Source: an uncultured Lachnospiraceae bacterium (lineage in GTDB: Bacteria > Bacillota > Clostridia > Lachnospirales > Lachnospiraceae). From it: 64,000 bases of DNA. Made by a program: the position numbers and the translations under genes. The notes below the pieces were generated by a model that was not told the DNA's origin, did not search any database, and worked only from the letters and a program-made list of their open reading frames with translations. Positions within the stretch are counted from its first letter, which is position 1; each line of letters opens with the position of its first letter. This document shows positions 17,489 through 25,599 of the stretch, piece after piece. The stretch spans positions 1 through 64,000 of the forward strand of contig CAJTMC010000018.1 of the NCBI GenBank assembly GCA_910577115.1, written 5' to 3'.

Positions 17489-18391
17489 ATGCGTGATAAT
17501 AAAAATTATGCGCTCCTTACGCTGATTGTAATATCATCTTTGGCTTTCAGTCTGCTTGGCACCCGCTGGAACGCCTTGTATTATCATAACGAAGACACTT
17601 ATACGGTTCCAAATATTCCGCTTGTTACGGCAATGAAGGCAATCCATGACGGCACATATCTTTCGGATCTGTTGGGCAGCCAGGCATTTGCGTCGACATC
17701 CTTTATTGACAATGATTCGCTGCTTTTTGGCAACATTGCGTTCCGTATCAGCGAAACCGACCTTTCCGCAGTGGAGGCAATGTCCTCAGAGATCAGAACG
17801 TACAGCTTTACTACGACCGATGATAATTATTTTAACGATGCCTGCTTTATCGGTGATTCCCGTACAGTGGGAATCAGCCAATATGCCGGCATTGAGAATG
17901 CTACTTTTTTATGCAGGAACTCGCTTTCAATTTATGATTATGACAAGAAAAAATTCACTTATGAAGATGAAAAAATGTCGATACGGGAAATTTTGTCGGA
18001 AAAAGAATTTTCCAAGATATACCTTATGGTCGGCATCAACGAATGCGGAACGGGCACACCCGAAACTTTTTTCAAGCAATATAAAGAAGTCGTGGCAGAT
18101 ATTCGGAGCCTTCAGCCTAATGCACTGATTTTCATACAGGGAAATCTGCTTGTGACGGAAAGCAAGTCAAACGAAGATGAAAACATTACAAACGAAAATA
18201 TTTCCGCGCGAAATAAGCTGATTGCGACGCTCGCCAACCAAAAGGATATTTTTTATATTGATATTAATGAGAGCCGCCTTTGTGCGGACGGTTCTCTGAT
18301 ATCGGATTACACATGGGATCAGGTACATATTCGGGCGCAGTATTATCCGATTTGGAAAGAATTTTTGTTAAAACACGCAATTATTGTTTAG
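17489..18391 (+). CDS. Membrane-anchored SGNH/GDSL hydrolase-like protein
   Basis: A 300-residue protein with a single N-terminal membrane helix (ALLTLIVISSLAFSLLG) and an extracellular SGNH domain. The start is ATG 17489, 11 bases after GGAGG; the frame also opens at TTG 17471, which overlaps that site and is unlikely. Seen: block I FIGDSRTVG with the nucleophile Ser, block III VGINECG with the oxyanion Asn, and block V DQVH with the Asp/His pair. Partner of the MBOAT protein: in AlgI/PatA-type systems such proteins complete acyl transfer to the polymer or remove acyl groups. Substrate unknown. Confidence 0.88.
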   Translation: MRDNKNYALLTLIVISSLAFSLLGTRWNALYYHNEDTYTVPNIPLVTAMKAIHDGTYLSDLLGSQAFASTSFIDNDSLLFGNIAFRISETDLSAVEAMSSEIRTYSFTTTDDNYFNDACFIGDSRTVGISQYAGIENATFLCRNSLSIYDYDKKKFTYEDEKMSIREILSEKEFSKIYLMVGINECGTGTPETFFKQYKEVVADIRSLQPNALIFIQGNLLVTESKSNEDENITNENISARNKLIATLANQKDIFYIDINESRLCADGSLISDYTWDQVHIRAQYYPIWKEFLLKHAIIV

Positions 18392-18407
18392 GTTGCATAT
18401 AGCACAG

Positions 18408-18450
18408 CATAAAAATAACGCATGTTTTTAATCTATGCGTTATTTTTATG
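18408..18450 (+). terminator. Bidirectional terminator between SGNH gene and clpB
   Basis: CATAAAAATAACGCAT (18408-18423) pairs perfectly with ATGCGTTATTTTTATG (18435-18450), 11-base loop. A/T runs are present at both arms, so it can end transcription of the two convergent genes. Confidence 0.85.
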
Positions 18451-18456
18451 CTCTCT

Positions 18457-21045
18457 TTATTTCACCAAAGCTACCAGCTCTTCCCCGTTCTCATTCAAGT
18501 CTATCTGTATCATATCCCCGATCCTTACCTGATCTGCAAGAATCAGCTTTGCTGCCAGTGTTTCCACATATTTTTGAATATATCGCTTTAACGGTCTTGC
18601 GCCATACACAGGATCATATCCATTTTCCACGATATATCCTTCTGCACGATTCGTCAGCTCAATGGAAAGCTCCTTGTCTGAAAGTCTTCTATTTAAATCC
18701 GCAAGAATCAGCTTAATAATGCCACCGATATTGTCCTTTGTGAGCGGTTTAAACAGGATTGTCTCATCAAGTCTGTTCAAAAACTCCGGTCGAAAATGCG
18801 CCCGAAGCTCACCGGTCACCAGCTCTTTTGCCTGTTCACTGACAGTTCCGTTTTCATCGATTCCCTCCAGAAGATAATGCGCTCCGATGTTTGAGGTCAT
18901 AATCAGGATCGTGTTTTTAAAATCTACCGTACGTCCCTGCGAATCTGTGATACGCCCATCGTCAAGTACCTGCAGTAAGATATTGAATACGTCCGGGTGC
19001 GCTTTCTCCACCTCATCAAACAGCACAACACTGTATGGCTTTCTGCGCACTGCCTCCGTAAGCTGTCCGCCCTCGTCATAGCCCACATATCCGGGAGGCG
19101 CTCCAATCAGTCTCGATACGGAATGCTTTTCCATATATTCACTCATATCAATGCGCACCATATTGGACTCGTCGTCAAACAACGACGCCGCAAGCGCCTT
19201 TGCAAGCTCCGTCTTTCCGACGCCTGTAGGTCCCAAAAACAGGAAAGATCCAATCGGCTTCTCCGGATCCTTAATTCCCGCCTTAGAGCGGATAATCGCC
19301 TCCGTAACCTTTGTAACACCCTCGTCCTGCCCCACAACCCGCCTGTGAAGCTCCTCATCAAGGTGAAGCGTCTTATTTCGCTCGCTCTCATTTAACTTCG
19401 TCACAGGGATTCCCGTCCAGCGGGAGATAATCCTTGCAATTTCCTCCTCCGATACACTCTCATGTACAAGGCGCATTTCACGAGAGCCTGCTGCTTCCTC
19501 CTCCGCCTCAAGCTCCTTTTTGAGCTGCGGCAGCTTGCCATAGCTTAACTCTGCCGCTTTCTCAAGATTTCCTTCTCTTTGTGCAATCTGGATTTGGTTG
19601 TTAACCTCCTCGATATCCTCTCTTAACTTGGAAAGCTTTTCCACACAAGTCTTTTCGTTATCCCACTGTGCTTTTCTGTTGTCATACTCCGCCTTTTGCT
19701 CCGCAAGTTCCGCCTGCAATGCCTCAAGGCGCTCCGCGCTTAACCGATCCTCTTCCTTTTTAAGAGCGGCAACCTCGATTTCCATCTGCATTATCCTTCT
19801 TTGCAGCTCATCAAGCTCCGCCGGCATGGAGTCAAGCTCTGTCTTAATCAACGCACACGCCTCGTCCACAAGGTCAATCGCCTTATCCGGCAGGAAACGG
19901 TCCGTAATGTATCTGTTCGAGAGCATTGCCGCGCTTACAAGGGCATTATCCATAATCTTAACACCATGAAATACCTCATAGCGCTCCTTTAATCCTCTCA
20001 AAATACTGATGGTATCTTCGACTGTCGGTTCATTGACCATAACAGGCTGGAACCGTCTCTCAAGCGCCGCATCTTTTTCAATATACTGCCTGTACTCGTC
20101 AAGCGTTGTCGCACCGATACAATGCAGTTCGCCTCTTGCAAGCATTGGCTTTAGCATATTTCCCGCATCCATTGCACCGTCCGTCTTACCTGCACCCACA
20201 ATCGTATGAAGCTCATCAATAAAAAGAATAATCTGTCCGTCGCTGTTTTTCACATCTTCAAGCACTGCCTTTAGACGCTCCTCAAACTCACCGCGATACT
20301 TTGCGCCCGCCACAAGCGCGCCCATATCCAAAGAAAAAATCTTTTTATCCCTTAATCCCTGCGGCACGTCGCCCCGCACAATGCGCTGTGCCAGTCCCTC
20401 AACAACTGCCGTTTTTCCGACACCCGGCTCACCGATCAAAACCGGATTATTTTTTGTTTTTCTCGATAAAATGCGGATAATATTTCTGATTTCATTGTCG
20501 CGTCCGATGACGGGGTCAAGCTTTTGATTTCTCGCTTTCTCCACCAGATCCTGTCCATATTTCTCCAATGTATCATACGTTGCCTCGGGATTGTCACTCA
20601 CAACCTTTTGGTTTCCCCGAACCTGTGAAAGCGCCTTCAAAAACCGCTCGCGCGTAATCCCGTACTCTCTGAAAATTTCTTTGATTTCCTTATTAGGACT
20701 TTGCAGCATTGCAAGGAACAAATGTTCTACAGATACATATTCGTCTCCCATGCGTTTTGCCTCGTCCTCCGCATTGATTAACACCTTATTCAGGTATTGA
20801 CCGACATAAATCTGTCCACCCTGAACCTTCACGCGCTTTTCAATCGCTTTTCTTGCACGCTCTAAGAAATAATCCGTATTGATTTCCATTTTCTCTGTCA
20901 GCTTTAAAATCAAACTGTCATCAATTGTCAAAAGCGCATACAAAAGGTGCTCCTGTTCCAGCTCCTGATTGCCGTATTCCAACACAAGCTTTTCACAAGT
21001 ATTGACTGCCTCAATCGACTTTTGCGTAAACCTCTGAATATTCAT
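18457..21045 (-). CDS. clpB: ATP-dependent disaggregase ClpB
   Basis: AAA+ hexamer that extracts proteins from aggregates together with DnaK. The 862 residues are the usual length. Seen: N-terminal Clp repeats (1-145), first ATPase module with Walker A GEPGVGKT (205-212) and the Walker B-containing ILFIDELHTIVGAG, a long coiled-coil middle domain (about 400-520) that distinguishes ClpB from ClpA/ClpC, and the second module with GPTGVGKT and VVLFDEVEKAHPD. A strong sigma-A promoter lies upstream; neither a CIRCE site nor a CtsR heptad repeat was found. Confidence 0.97.
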   Translation of the reverse strand: MNIQRFTQKSIEAVNTCEKLVLEYGNQELEQEHLLYALLTIDDSLILKLTEKMEINTDYFLERARKAIEKRVKVQGGQIYVGQYLNKVLINAEDEAKRMGDEYVSVEHLFLAMLQSPNKEIKEIFREYGITRERFLKALSQVRGNQKVVSDNPEATYDTLEKYGQDLVEKARNQKLDPVIGRDNEIRNIIRILSRKTKNNPVLIGEPGVGKTAVVEGLAQRIVRGDVPQGLRDKKIFSLDMGALVAGAKYRGEFEERLKAVLEDVKNSDGQIILFIDELHTIVGAGKTDGAMDAGNMLKPMLARGELHCIGATTLDEYRQYIEKDAALERRFQPVMVNEPTVEDTISILRGLKERYEVFHGVKIMDNALVSAAMLSNRYITDRFLPDKAIDLVDEACALIKTELDSMPAELDELQRRIMQMEIEVAALKKEEDRLSAERLEALQAELAEQKAEYDNRKAQWDNEKTCVEKLSKLREDIEEVNNQIQIAQREGNLEKAAELSYGKLPQLKKELEAEEEAAGSREMRLVHESVSEEEIARIISRWTGIPVTKLNESERNKTLHLDEELHRRVVGQDEGVTKVTEAIIRSKAGIKDPEKPIGSFLFLGPTGVGKTELAKALAASLFDDESNMVRIDMSEYMEKHSVSRLIGAPPGYVGYDEGGQLTEAVRRKPYSVVLFDEVEKAHPDVFNILLQVLDDGRITDSQGRTVDFKNTILIMTSNIGAHYLLEGIDENGTVSEQAKELVTGELRAHFRPEFLNRLDETILFKPLTKDNIGGIIKLILADLNRRLSDKELSIELTNRAEGYIVENGYDPVYGARPLKRYIQKYVETLAAKLILADQVRIGDMIQIDLNENGEELVALVK

Positions 21046-21092
21046 ATCGCTTTCCTCCCTCTATCGTTTTTTGTTTTATTTGTTCTACATTC

Positions 21093-21120
21093 AATATAAC
21101 ACCATTTCACGATTTGTCAA
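21093..21120 (-). promoter_or_regulatory. Promoter of clpB
   Basis: On the minus strand: TTGACA (21115-21120), a 16-base spacer and TATATT (21093-21098). The clpB start is about 50 bases downstream. Confidence 0.7.
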
Positions 21121-21242
21121 TTTAGTTTATACTTTTATAACATTTTTTATTTCAAATTTAGAATTTCATAGAATGCAAAGCACAAAAAGACGTAAATTAT
21201 ACATAGAATTTTTTATTTTTTGTATCGTTTTTAGACAATATA

Positions 21243-21251
21243 TGCTATAAT
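21243..21251 (+). promoter_or_regulatory. Extended -10 promoter of the 21305 gene
   Basis: TGCTATAAT fits an extended -10 element, about 50 bases before the ATG at 21305. No convincing -35 is present. Confidence 0.45.
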
Positions 21252-21304
21252 ATATTCGTGTAATTTTTGCCCGATACGGCATTGAAAGATGGTGTGAATT
21301 TATT

Positions 21305-21865
21305 ATGGATGCAGCGACAGCATATTTTTTAAAAAAATATTATCCGCATGTCATCAAATGGTGGTTAGTTTCATATAATCCCGAAGCTTTCCGCGTTTGG
21401 CCCTCAAAGGCTGAGAAAAGAGAGGCACTCCGGCTCGAAGCGGAACAGGAAAAACGTCTTGCACTCGAGATGCAGTCGAAAGAGAATGCTGCTGATGTTG
21501 CGCAAAACGCAGATGACTCTGTTTACAATGCTGCCACCGGTTCTTATTCCGGTTTATATGGTAAAAAACCCGTTGACGAGCAGACGCAGGAAGCGCTAAA
21601 TGCGATTCTAAGCACCTCCAGCAATCAAAATACAGTTGACTCGCTTCTCTCAGGCGGCGGATCTGTAAAAGCTGCCGCGGATACAGCGGAAAAAAAAACT
21701 GAAAATGGAGATGTGATTCTTCCACCTGAACAAGATGATATTGTAAAAGAAGCAAATGCTATATATGAAAGACTCTTGCGGGAAGCAGCGGAAGACGAAG
21801 CCAAAAAGCAGGCTGAAATCGAAGCGGTACGCCAACAGGTTGAACAATCACAAAATGCAGGCTGA
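21305..21865 (+). CDS. Hypothetical small charged protein, 186 residues
   Basis: Family not recognised. An aromatic N-terminus (KKYYPHVIKWWLVSYNPEAF) precedes a strongly charged, helical and probably coiled-coil stretch (AEKREALRLEAEQEKRLALE) from about 38 to 65, a low-complexity Ala/Ser/Gly middle, and a second charged helix (about 145-182) at the C-terminus. No signal peptide or membrane helix is evident. A promoter precedes it and a terminator overlaps its stop codon, so it is an independent unit. The role could be structural or a scaffold, but nothing in the context decides. Confidence 0.65.
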   Translation: MDAATAYFLKKYYPHVIKWWLVSYNPEAFRVWPSKAEKREALRLEAEQEKRLALEMQSKENAADVAQNADDSVYNAATGSYSGLYGKKPVDEQTQEALNAILSTSSNQNTVDSLLSGGGSVKAAADTAEKKTENGDVILPPEQDDIVKEANAIYERLLREAAEDEAKKQAEIEAVRQQVEQSQNAG

Positions 21866-21887
21866 ACCAAAAATCAACCTGCATTTT
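21852..21887 (+). terminator. Terminator overlapping the 21305 stop codon
   Basis: AAAATGCAGGCTGA (21852-21865) and TCAACCTGCATTTT (21874-21887) form a 14-bp stem with one mismatch, followed by a T-run. The TGA stop is the last triplet of the left arm. It also lies just beyond the convergent porB stop. Confidence 0.8.
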
Positions 21888-21898
21888 TATACCTGTTT

Positions 21899-22837
21899 TT
21901 AATTGCATTTATTTCGAAGTTCTTCCCAGCGCCTGTCTACTTCCTCCTGGAAACGTCCAAGCAATTCTTCATTTTCCTTCTTGAAAAGATGCCGGAACCG
22001 TCTCTGCGGTTTTAAAAAGTCCTCAATCGGCAGCTTCTTCTTTGGCTCATAGCTCAAAATCCACTGACCGTCTATCACTTCAAACAAAGGCCAGTAACAC
22101 GTATCAATGGCCAGCTTGCAGATATTCATCAGCTCGCTTGACTCATATCCCCATCCTCTCGGGCATGGCGACATGACATTTAAGAATGCCGCTCCCGGCG
22201 TATAAATTGCCTTCTGTGCCTTAGTATACAAATCCTTAAAATTAGAAGTAAATGTGGTTTGTCCCACATAAGGAACATGATGCTCCGCAATGATAGCCGC
22301 CAAATCCTTCCGAATCTGAACCTTTCCCGCTGAAACCTTTCCCGCAGGCGTAGTCGTCGTGTCCGCATACTGTGGAGTCGCAGAGGAACGCTGTGTACCT
22401 GTGTTCATATACGCACCGTTATCATAGCACACATACACCATGTCATGCCCTCTCTCCATCGCTCCCGAAAGCGACTGAAAGCCAATATCATATGTACCGC
22501 CGTCGCCGCCAAAGGTGATAAACTTATAATTATCCTTAATTTTTCCCTTTTTCTTCAACACATTATAGGCGATCTCCACTCCGGAAAGCGTCGCTCCCGC
22601 ATTCTCAAAAGCATTATGAATATAGCTGTCCTCGTATGCCGTATAGGGATACATAAATGACGAAACCTCGAGGCAGCCCGTAGCGTTTCCGATAACCGCC
22701 TTATCTTCCTCCTTCAATGCCCTGAGCACATTTCTTACCGTAATTGTACCACCACAGCCTGCACACATACGATGTCCCGGAGCAAGACGTTCCGGTTTGC
22801 TCATCACTTCCTTAAAATTATATGCTGTCTGTTCCAT
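21899..22837 (-). CDS. porB: 2-oxoacid:ferredoxin oxidoreductase, beta subunit (PorB type)
   Basis: Carries thiamine diphosphate and a 4Fe-4S cluster in the enzyme that oxidises a 2-oxo acid, probably pyruvate, to acyl-CoA with reduction of ferredoxin. 312 residues. Seen: cluster cysteines in RMCAGCGG (24-31), NATGCLEVSS, and the ThDP-binding region TFGGDGGTYDIGFQSLSGA followed by CYDNGAYMNTG. Last gene of the porGDAB operon, 4 bases after porA. Pyruvate is the best guess because this four-subunit form is commonly PorA-D, but a branched-chain 2-oxo acid (VOR) is not excluded. Confidence 0.9.
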   Translation of the reverse strand: MEQTAYNFKEVMSKPERLAPGHRMCAGCGGTITVRNVLRALKEEDKAVIGNATGCLEVSSFMYPYTAYEDSYIHNAFENAGATLSGVEIAYNVLKKKGKIKDNYKFITFGGDGGTYDIGFQSLSGAMERGHDMVYVCYDNGAYMNTGTQRSSATPQYADTTTTPAGKVSAGKVQIRKDLAAIIAEHHVPYVGQTTFTSNFKDLYTKAQKAIYTPGAAFLNVMSPCPRGWGYESSELMNICKLAIDTCYWPLFEVIDGQWILSYEPKKKLPIEDFLKPQRRFRHLFKKENEELLGRFQEEVDRRWEELRNKCN

Positions 22838-22841
22838 GCAC

Positions 22842-24068
22842 TTAAACCTCCTTGTCTTTTGGAGGTTTTACCTCCTTGCCCTGCTCACTGCGCAGTCCGA
22901 TATACCCGTACATTCCGACAGGCTCATGCGTCTGCGCCATCTTCTCAAGGTTCTCATATACCTGCTCAAAATCAGCTACCGTAATGTCTCTTCCTCCAAG
23001 CCCGTAAAAATAATTGACCGTCTCTGCACTACTCTTTGCCTGATAAAGCGCCGCCCTTACCTCCGCACCGAGCGGTCCGCTTGTGGCAGAAAACATTTCA
23101 CTTCTGTCCATAATTGCAACAGCCTTTACATGCGAAAGCGCTTTCGCCAGCTCCTCTTCCGGGAACGGACGGAACACTCTGATTTTGATTAATCCGACCT
23201 TCTTCCCCGTAGTACTTCTGATATGCTCAATTGCAGCCTTACACGTTCCTGCTGCCGAACCGATAATCACAACCGCATACTCCGCGTCTTCCATTCGGTA
23301 TTCCTCAAAAAACGCATACTTTCTGCCTGTCATTTCCTCAAACTTCTTTGCCACATCAAGAATCACCTGCTTGGCCTCAATCATCGCCTGACGCTGCGCA
23401 CGCTTTGTTTCCATATAATAGTTTGATACGGCATACGGACCTACTGCCATTGTCTCGTTCGGATTGAGCAGATAATGCTCCGGCTCGTACTCACCCACAA
23501 ATGCCTTCACCTTATCGTCCTCCACAAGCAGTATATTCTCCACGCCATGACTCGTAATAAATCCGTCCTGACACACCATCACAGGAAGATGCACTTTTTC
23601 GTTCTCGGCAATCGGATATGCCTGAATAAAGTTGTCATATACCTCCTGATTCGACTCCGCATAAATTTGTATCCAGCCGGTATCCCGTGCCCCCATGCTG
23701 TCCGAATGGTCTGCATTGATGTTAATCGGTCCCGTAAGCGCCCTGTTTACCAAAGCAAGCACAATCGGAAGTCTGTCGGAGGCAGCCACATAAAGCTCCT
23801 CCCACATCAATGCCATTCCGCAGGACGAAGTCGCCGTAAGCGCCCGCGCTCCTGCCGCTGACGCGCCGATTGTCGCGCTCATCGCGCTGTGTTCGCTCTC
23901 CACATGAATAAACTCCGTATCAATTTCACCGTTTGCAATATATGTCGCAACATACTGCGGTATCTCCGTAGACGGAGTAATCGGAAACGCAGGCATTACA
24001 TCAGGATTAATCTGCTTAATGGCATATGCCACCGCCTCATTTCCGGATAAACGTTCTCTGATTGCCAT
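22842..24068 (-). CDS. porA: 2-oxoacid:ferredoxin oxidoreductase, alpha subunit
   Basis: Start set at ATG 24068 (MAIRERLSGNEAVAYA), with GAGGAGAG before it; an upstream in-frame ATG at 24107 falls inside the double-hairpin repeat and lacks a ribosome site. 408 residues. The protein binds the substrate and the pyrimidine side of ThDP: FPITPSTEIPQYVA near the N-terminus, VESEHSAMSATIGASAAG carrying the conserved Glu, TATSSCGMALMWEE and a C-terminal domain II with GSAAGTCKAAIEHI. It forms the catalytic core with PorB. Confidence 0.92.
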   Translation of the reverse strand: MAIRERLSGNEAVAYAIKQINPDVMPAFPITPSTEIPQYVATYIANGEIDTEFIHVESEHSAMSATIGASAAGARALTATSSCGMALMWEELYVAASDRLPIVLALVNRALTGPININADHSDSMGARDTGWIQIYAESNQEVYDNFIQAYPIAENEKVHLPVMVCQDGFITSHGVENILLVEDDKVKAFVGEYEPEHYLLNPNETMAVGPYAVSNYYMETKRAQRQAMIEAKQVILDVAKKFEEMTGRKYAFFEEYRMEDAEYAVVIIGSAAGTCKAAIEHIRSTTGKKVGLIKIRVFRPFPEEELAKALSHVKAVAIMDRSEMFSATSGPLGAEVRAALYQAKSSAETVNYFYGLGGRDITVADFEQVYENLEKMAQTHEPVGMYGYIGLRSEQGKEVKPPKDKEV

Positions 24069-24090
24069 ATTCTCTCTCCTCTCAAAACCT

Positions 24091-24144
24091 ACAAGTTTAT
24101 GCTCCAAGCATAAACTTGTCAGTTGAAAATTTTAATTTTCAACT
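24091..24144 (-). repeat. Double-hairpin repeat, copy 2, between porD and porA
   Basis: ACAAGTTTATGCT (24091-24103) with AGCATAAACTTGT (24107-24119), then AGTTGAAAATT (24121-24131) with AATTTTCAACT (24134-24144). It mirrors copy 1 at 15777-15830. The stop codon of porD (24139-24141) lies inside it. In an operon such a structure could tune expression of the downstream genes or protect the upstream message. Confidence 0.75.
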
Positions 24145-24438
24145 TTCCTTCATACTGATTGCACCAAACGGGCATACCTTTGCGCAAATGCCGCAGCCCT
24201 TACAGTGGTCATAATCAAAATCCCCTCTTTTCCCCTCGCTTACGGGAATTGATGAATCCGGGCAAACAGGTACACACAAAAGACACTGTTTGCATTTCTC
24301 ACGCACAAATTCCGGTGTTGATGTCCGCCACTCTCCTGTGCAAAATTCTCTTGCGGTTGCCGCCTCAAAGATCTTATTTCCCTCCGTAATATGTTCCCAC
24401 GTACTCTGCTCATTGATTCTGTCTTGTATCTTTTCCAT
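24139..24438 (-). CDS. porD: 2-oxoacid:ferredoxin oxidoreductase, delta (ferredoxin) subunit
   Basis: A 99-residue protein with two 4Fe-4S binding motifs: CKQCLLCVPVCP and CKGCGICAKVCP. It passes electrons from the catalytic subunits to free ferredoxin. Start taken at ATG 24438, five bases after GGAGG; the frame opens slightly earlier at TTG 24450, which overlaps the ribosome site. The N-terminal 45 residues form an extension typical of PorD (WEHITEGNKIFEAATAREFCTG). It lies between porG and porA, with a double-hairpin repeat at its 3' end. Confidence 0.93.
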   Translation of the reverse strand: MEKIQDRINEQSTWEHITEGNKIFEAATAREFCTGEWRTSTPEFVREKCKQCLLCVPVCPDSSIPVSEGKRGDFDYDHCKGCGICAKVCPFGAISMKES

Positions 24439-24456
24439 CTTTTCCTCCAATCACTT

Positions 24457-25029
24457 TTATAAAGCTTCATGGAACGCCATTTCAAGCGCCTGCATATTTC
24501 CGTCGATCACCTCCGGCTTCTTTGCAAACTTATGTTCAAATGACGCTCTCATCTCGCCTAAAAACGCATCCTTGTCCATAATTCCCGACACTGCCACCGT
24601 CGCCGCAAGCATCGGAGAATTCGGATAATTCTTTCCAAGCGCCTTAATGGAAATTTCTTTTGCATTTACCGTATACACCGCTCCCTCATAGCCATGAAGC
24701 ATCGGCATCAGTTCTTCCTTTGTGTGCTCCGAGTTAATAATCACAGCGCCCTTTTTGCTCAGCCCTTTTGTGACATCAATACTCTCTAAAAGGCTCTCGT
24801 CCACTACAACCACATAGTCCGGCTCATAAATATTGGAATGAACCGTAATGGGTTCGCTGCTGATGCGATTGTACGCCGTAATTGGCGCGCCCATTCGCTC
24901 CGGACCATACTCGGGAAAACCCTGTACATATTTTCCCGTCTTAAATGCCACATCTGCAAGAAGAAGCGCTGCGGTTTTCGCACCCTGTCCACCTCTTCCA
25001 TGCCATCTGATTTCTACTGTGTCTTTCAT
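24457..25029 (-). CDS. porG: 2-oxoacid:ferredoxin oxidoreductase, gamma subunit
   Basis: A 190-residue subunit, first of the porGDAB operon. It opens with the family signature RWHGRGGQGAKTAALLLADV, followed by PEYGPERMGAPITAYNRIS and VVVDESLLESIDVTKG. In related enzymes this subunit (domain III) contributes to CoA binding and completes the catalytic complex. ATG with an AAAGGAG ribosome site. No regulatory element is visible in the 26-base gap to the upstream gene, which may belong to the same transcript. Confidence 0.93.
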   Translation of the reverse strand: MKDTVEIRWHGRGGQGAKTAALLLADVAFKTGKYVQGFPEYGPERMGAPITAYNRISSEPITVHSNIYEPDYVVVVDESLLESIDVTKGLSKKGAVIINSEHTKEELMPMLHGYEGAVYTVNAKEISIKALGKNYPNSPMLAATVAVSGIMDKDAFLGEMRASFEHKFAKKPEVIDGNMQALEMAFHEAL

Positions 25030-25055
25030 ATGTATAACTATGCTCCTTTCAAATG

Positions 25056-25514
25056 TTATGCACTCTGCCCCTTTTTTAAGATCCTTATGGAATCCGCAAT
25101 GACATCAAATATATGTTCGCTCTCTGCCGCCTCATTCCTGATACACTGCATTGTTACAATCAGCTCCCTGTCTTCATATATTCCTAAAATAAACGCATTG
25201 TAAAACTGATATCCCATCGCATCGGAAAAATAACGAAGATCCATAAACGAATCTCCCAAAAACTGTCTTTTATTAACCTTGAGACATTCAAATGCAGACA
25301 AATCCTTTGCAAATCCTTTACAATATGTCTCAAGCCGCATTTCCAGCTGTTCCTGCGTTAGCCCTGCTCCACCTCTTGCAACATTTACGATTACCCTGTT
25401 ATTATCAGAGGCGAAGCTGTTTTGAACGCCGAAACGTGATGCTGATTCTTTCAAGCAGGAAGGTATCAGCATCTCGACTCCGTTATCATAAAAGCGGTAT
25501 TTTTCATACTGCAT
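25056..25514 (-). CDS. Hypothetical protein, possible DcrB/DUF1795-like fold
   Basis: 152 residues from ATG 25514 (GGGAGGA ten bases upstream); an upstream in-frame ATG at 25553 has no ribosome site. The protein looks like a soluble alpha/beta sandwich: an opening YEKYRFYDNGVEMLIPSC similar to the start of DcrB/DUF1795-type domains, a central helix and alternating strands (QFYNAFILGIYEDRELIVTMQC), and a final helix. The similarity is weak and the family call is an inference. Directly upstream of porG. Confidence 0.5.
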   Translation of the reverse strand: MQYEKYRFYDNGVEMLIPSCLKESASRFGVQNSFASDNNRVIVNVARGGAGLTQEQLEMRLETYCKGFAKDLSAFECLKVNKRQFLGDSFMDLRYFSDAMGYQFYNAFILGIYEDRELIVTMQCIRNEAAESEHIFDVIADSIRILKKGQSA

Positions 25515-25568
25515 AGTTTTTACAATCCTCCCTGCAGTTTTTATCCCATACAATTATACAATGCAAAC

Positions 25569-25590
25569 GCTGCCACAGGATTGTGACAGC
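25569..25590 (-). terminator. Terminator of guaB
   Basis: GCTGCCACA (25569-25577) and TGTGACAGC (25582-25590) pair with one mismatch over a 4-base loop, about ten bases after the guaB stop on the minus strand. A short T-run follows (GTTT). Confidence 0.6.
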
Positions 25591-25599
25591 GCCGTTTTC

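Noticed and set aside
21046..21304. Search for CIRCE or CtsR sites before clpB
   Set aside because: Only a standard sigma-A promoter was seen; no heptad repeat of the CtsR type and no CIRCE.
25056..25514. Naming the 152-residue protein as DcrB
   Set aside because: Similarity rests on fold-like features only; there is no signal peptide or lipobox as expected for DcrB.
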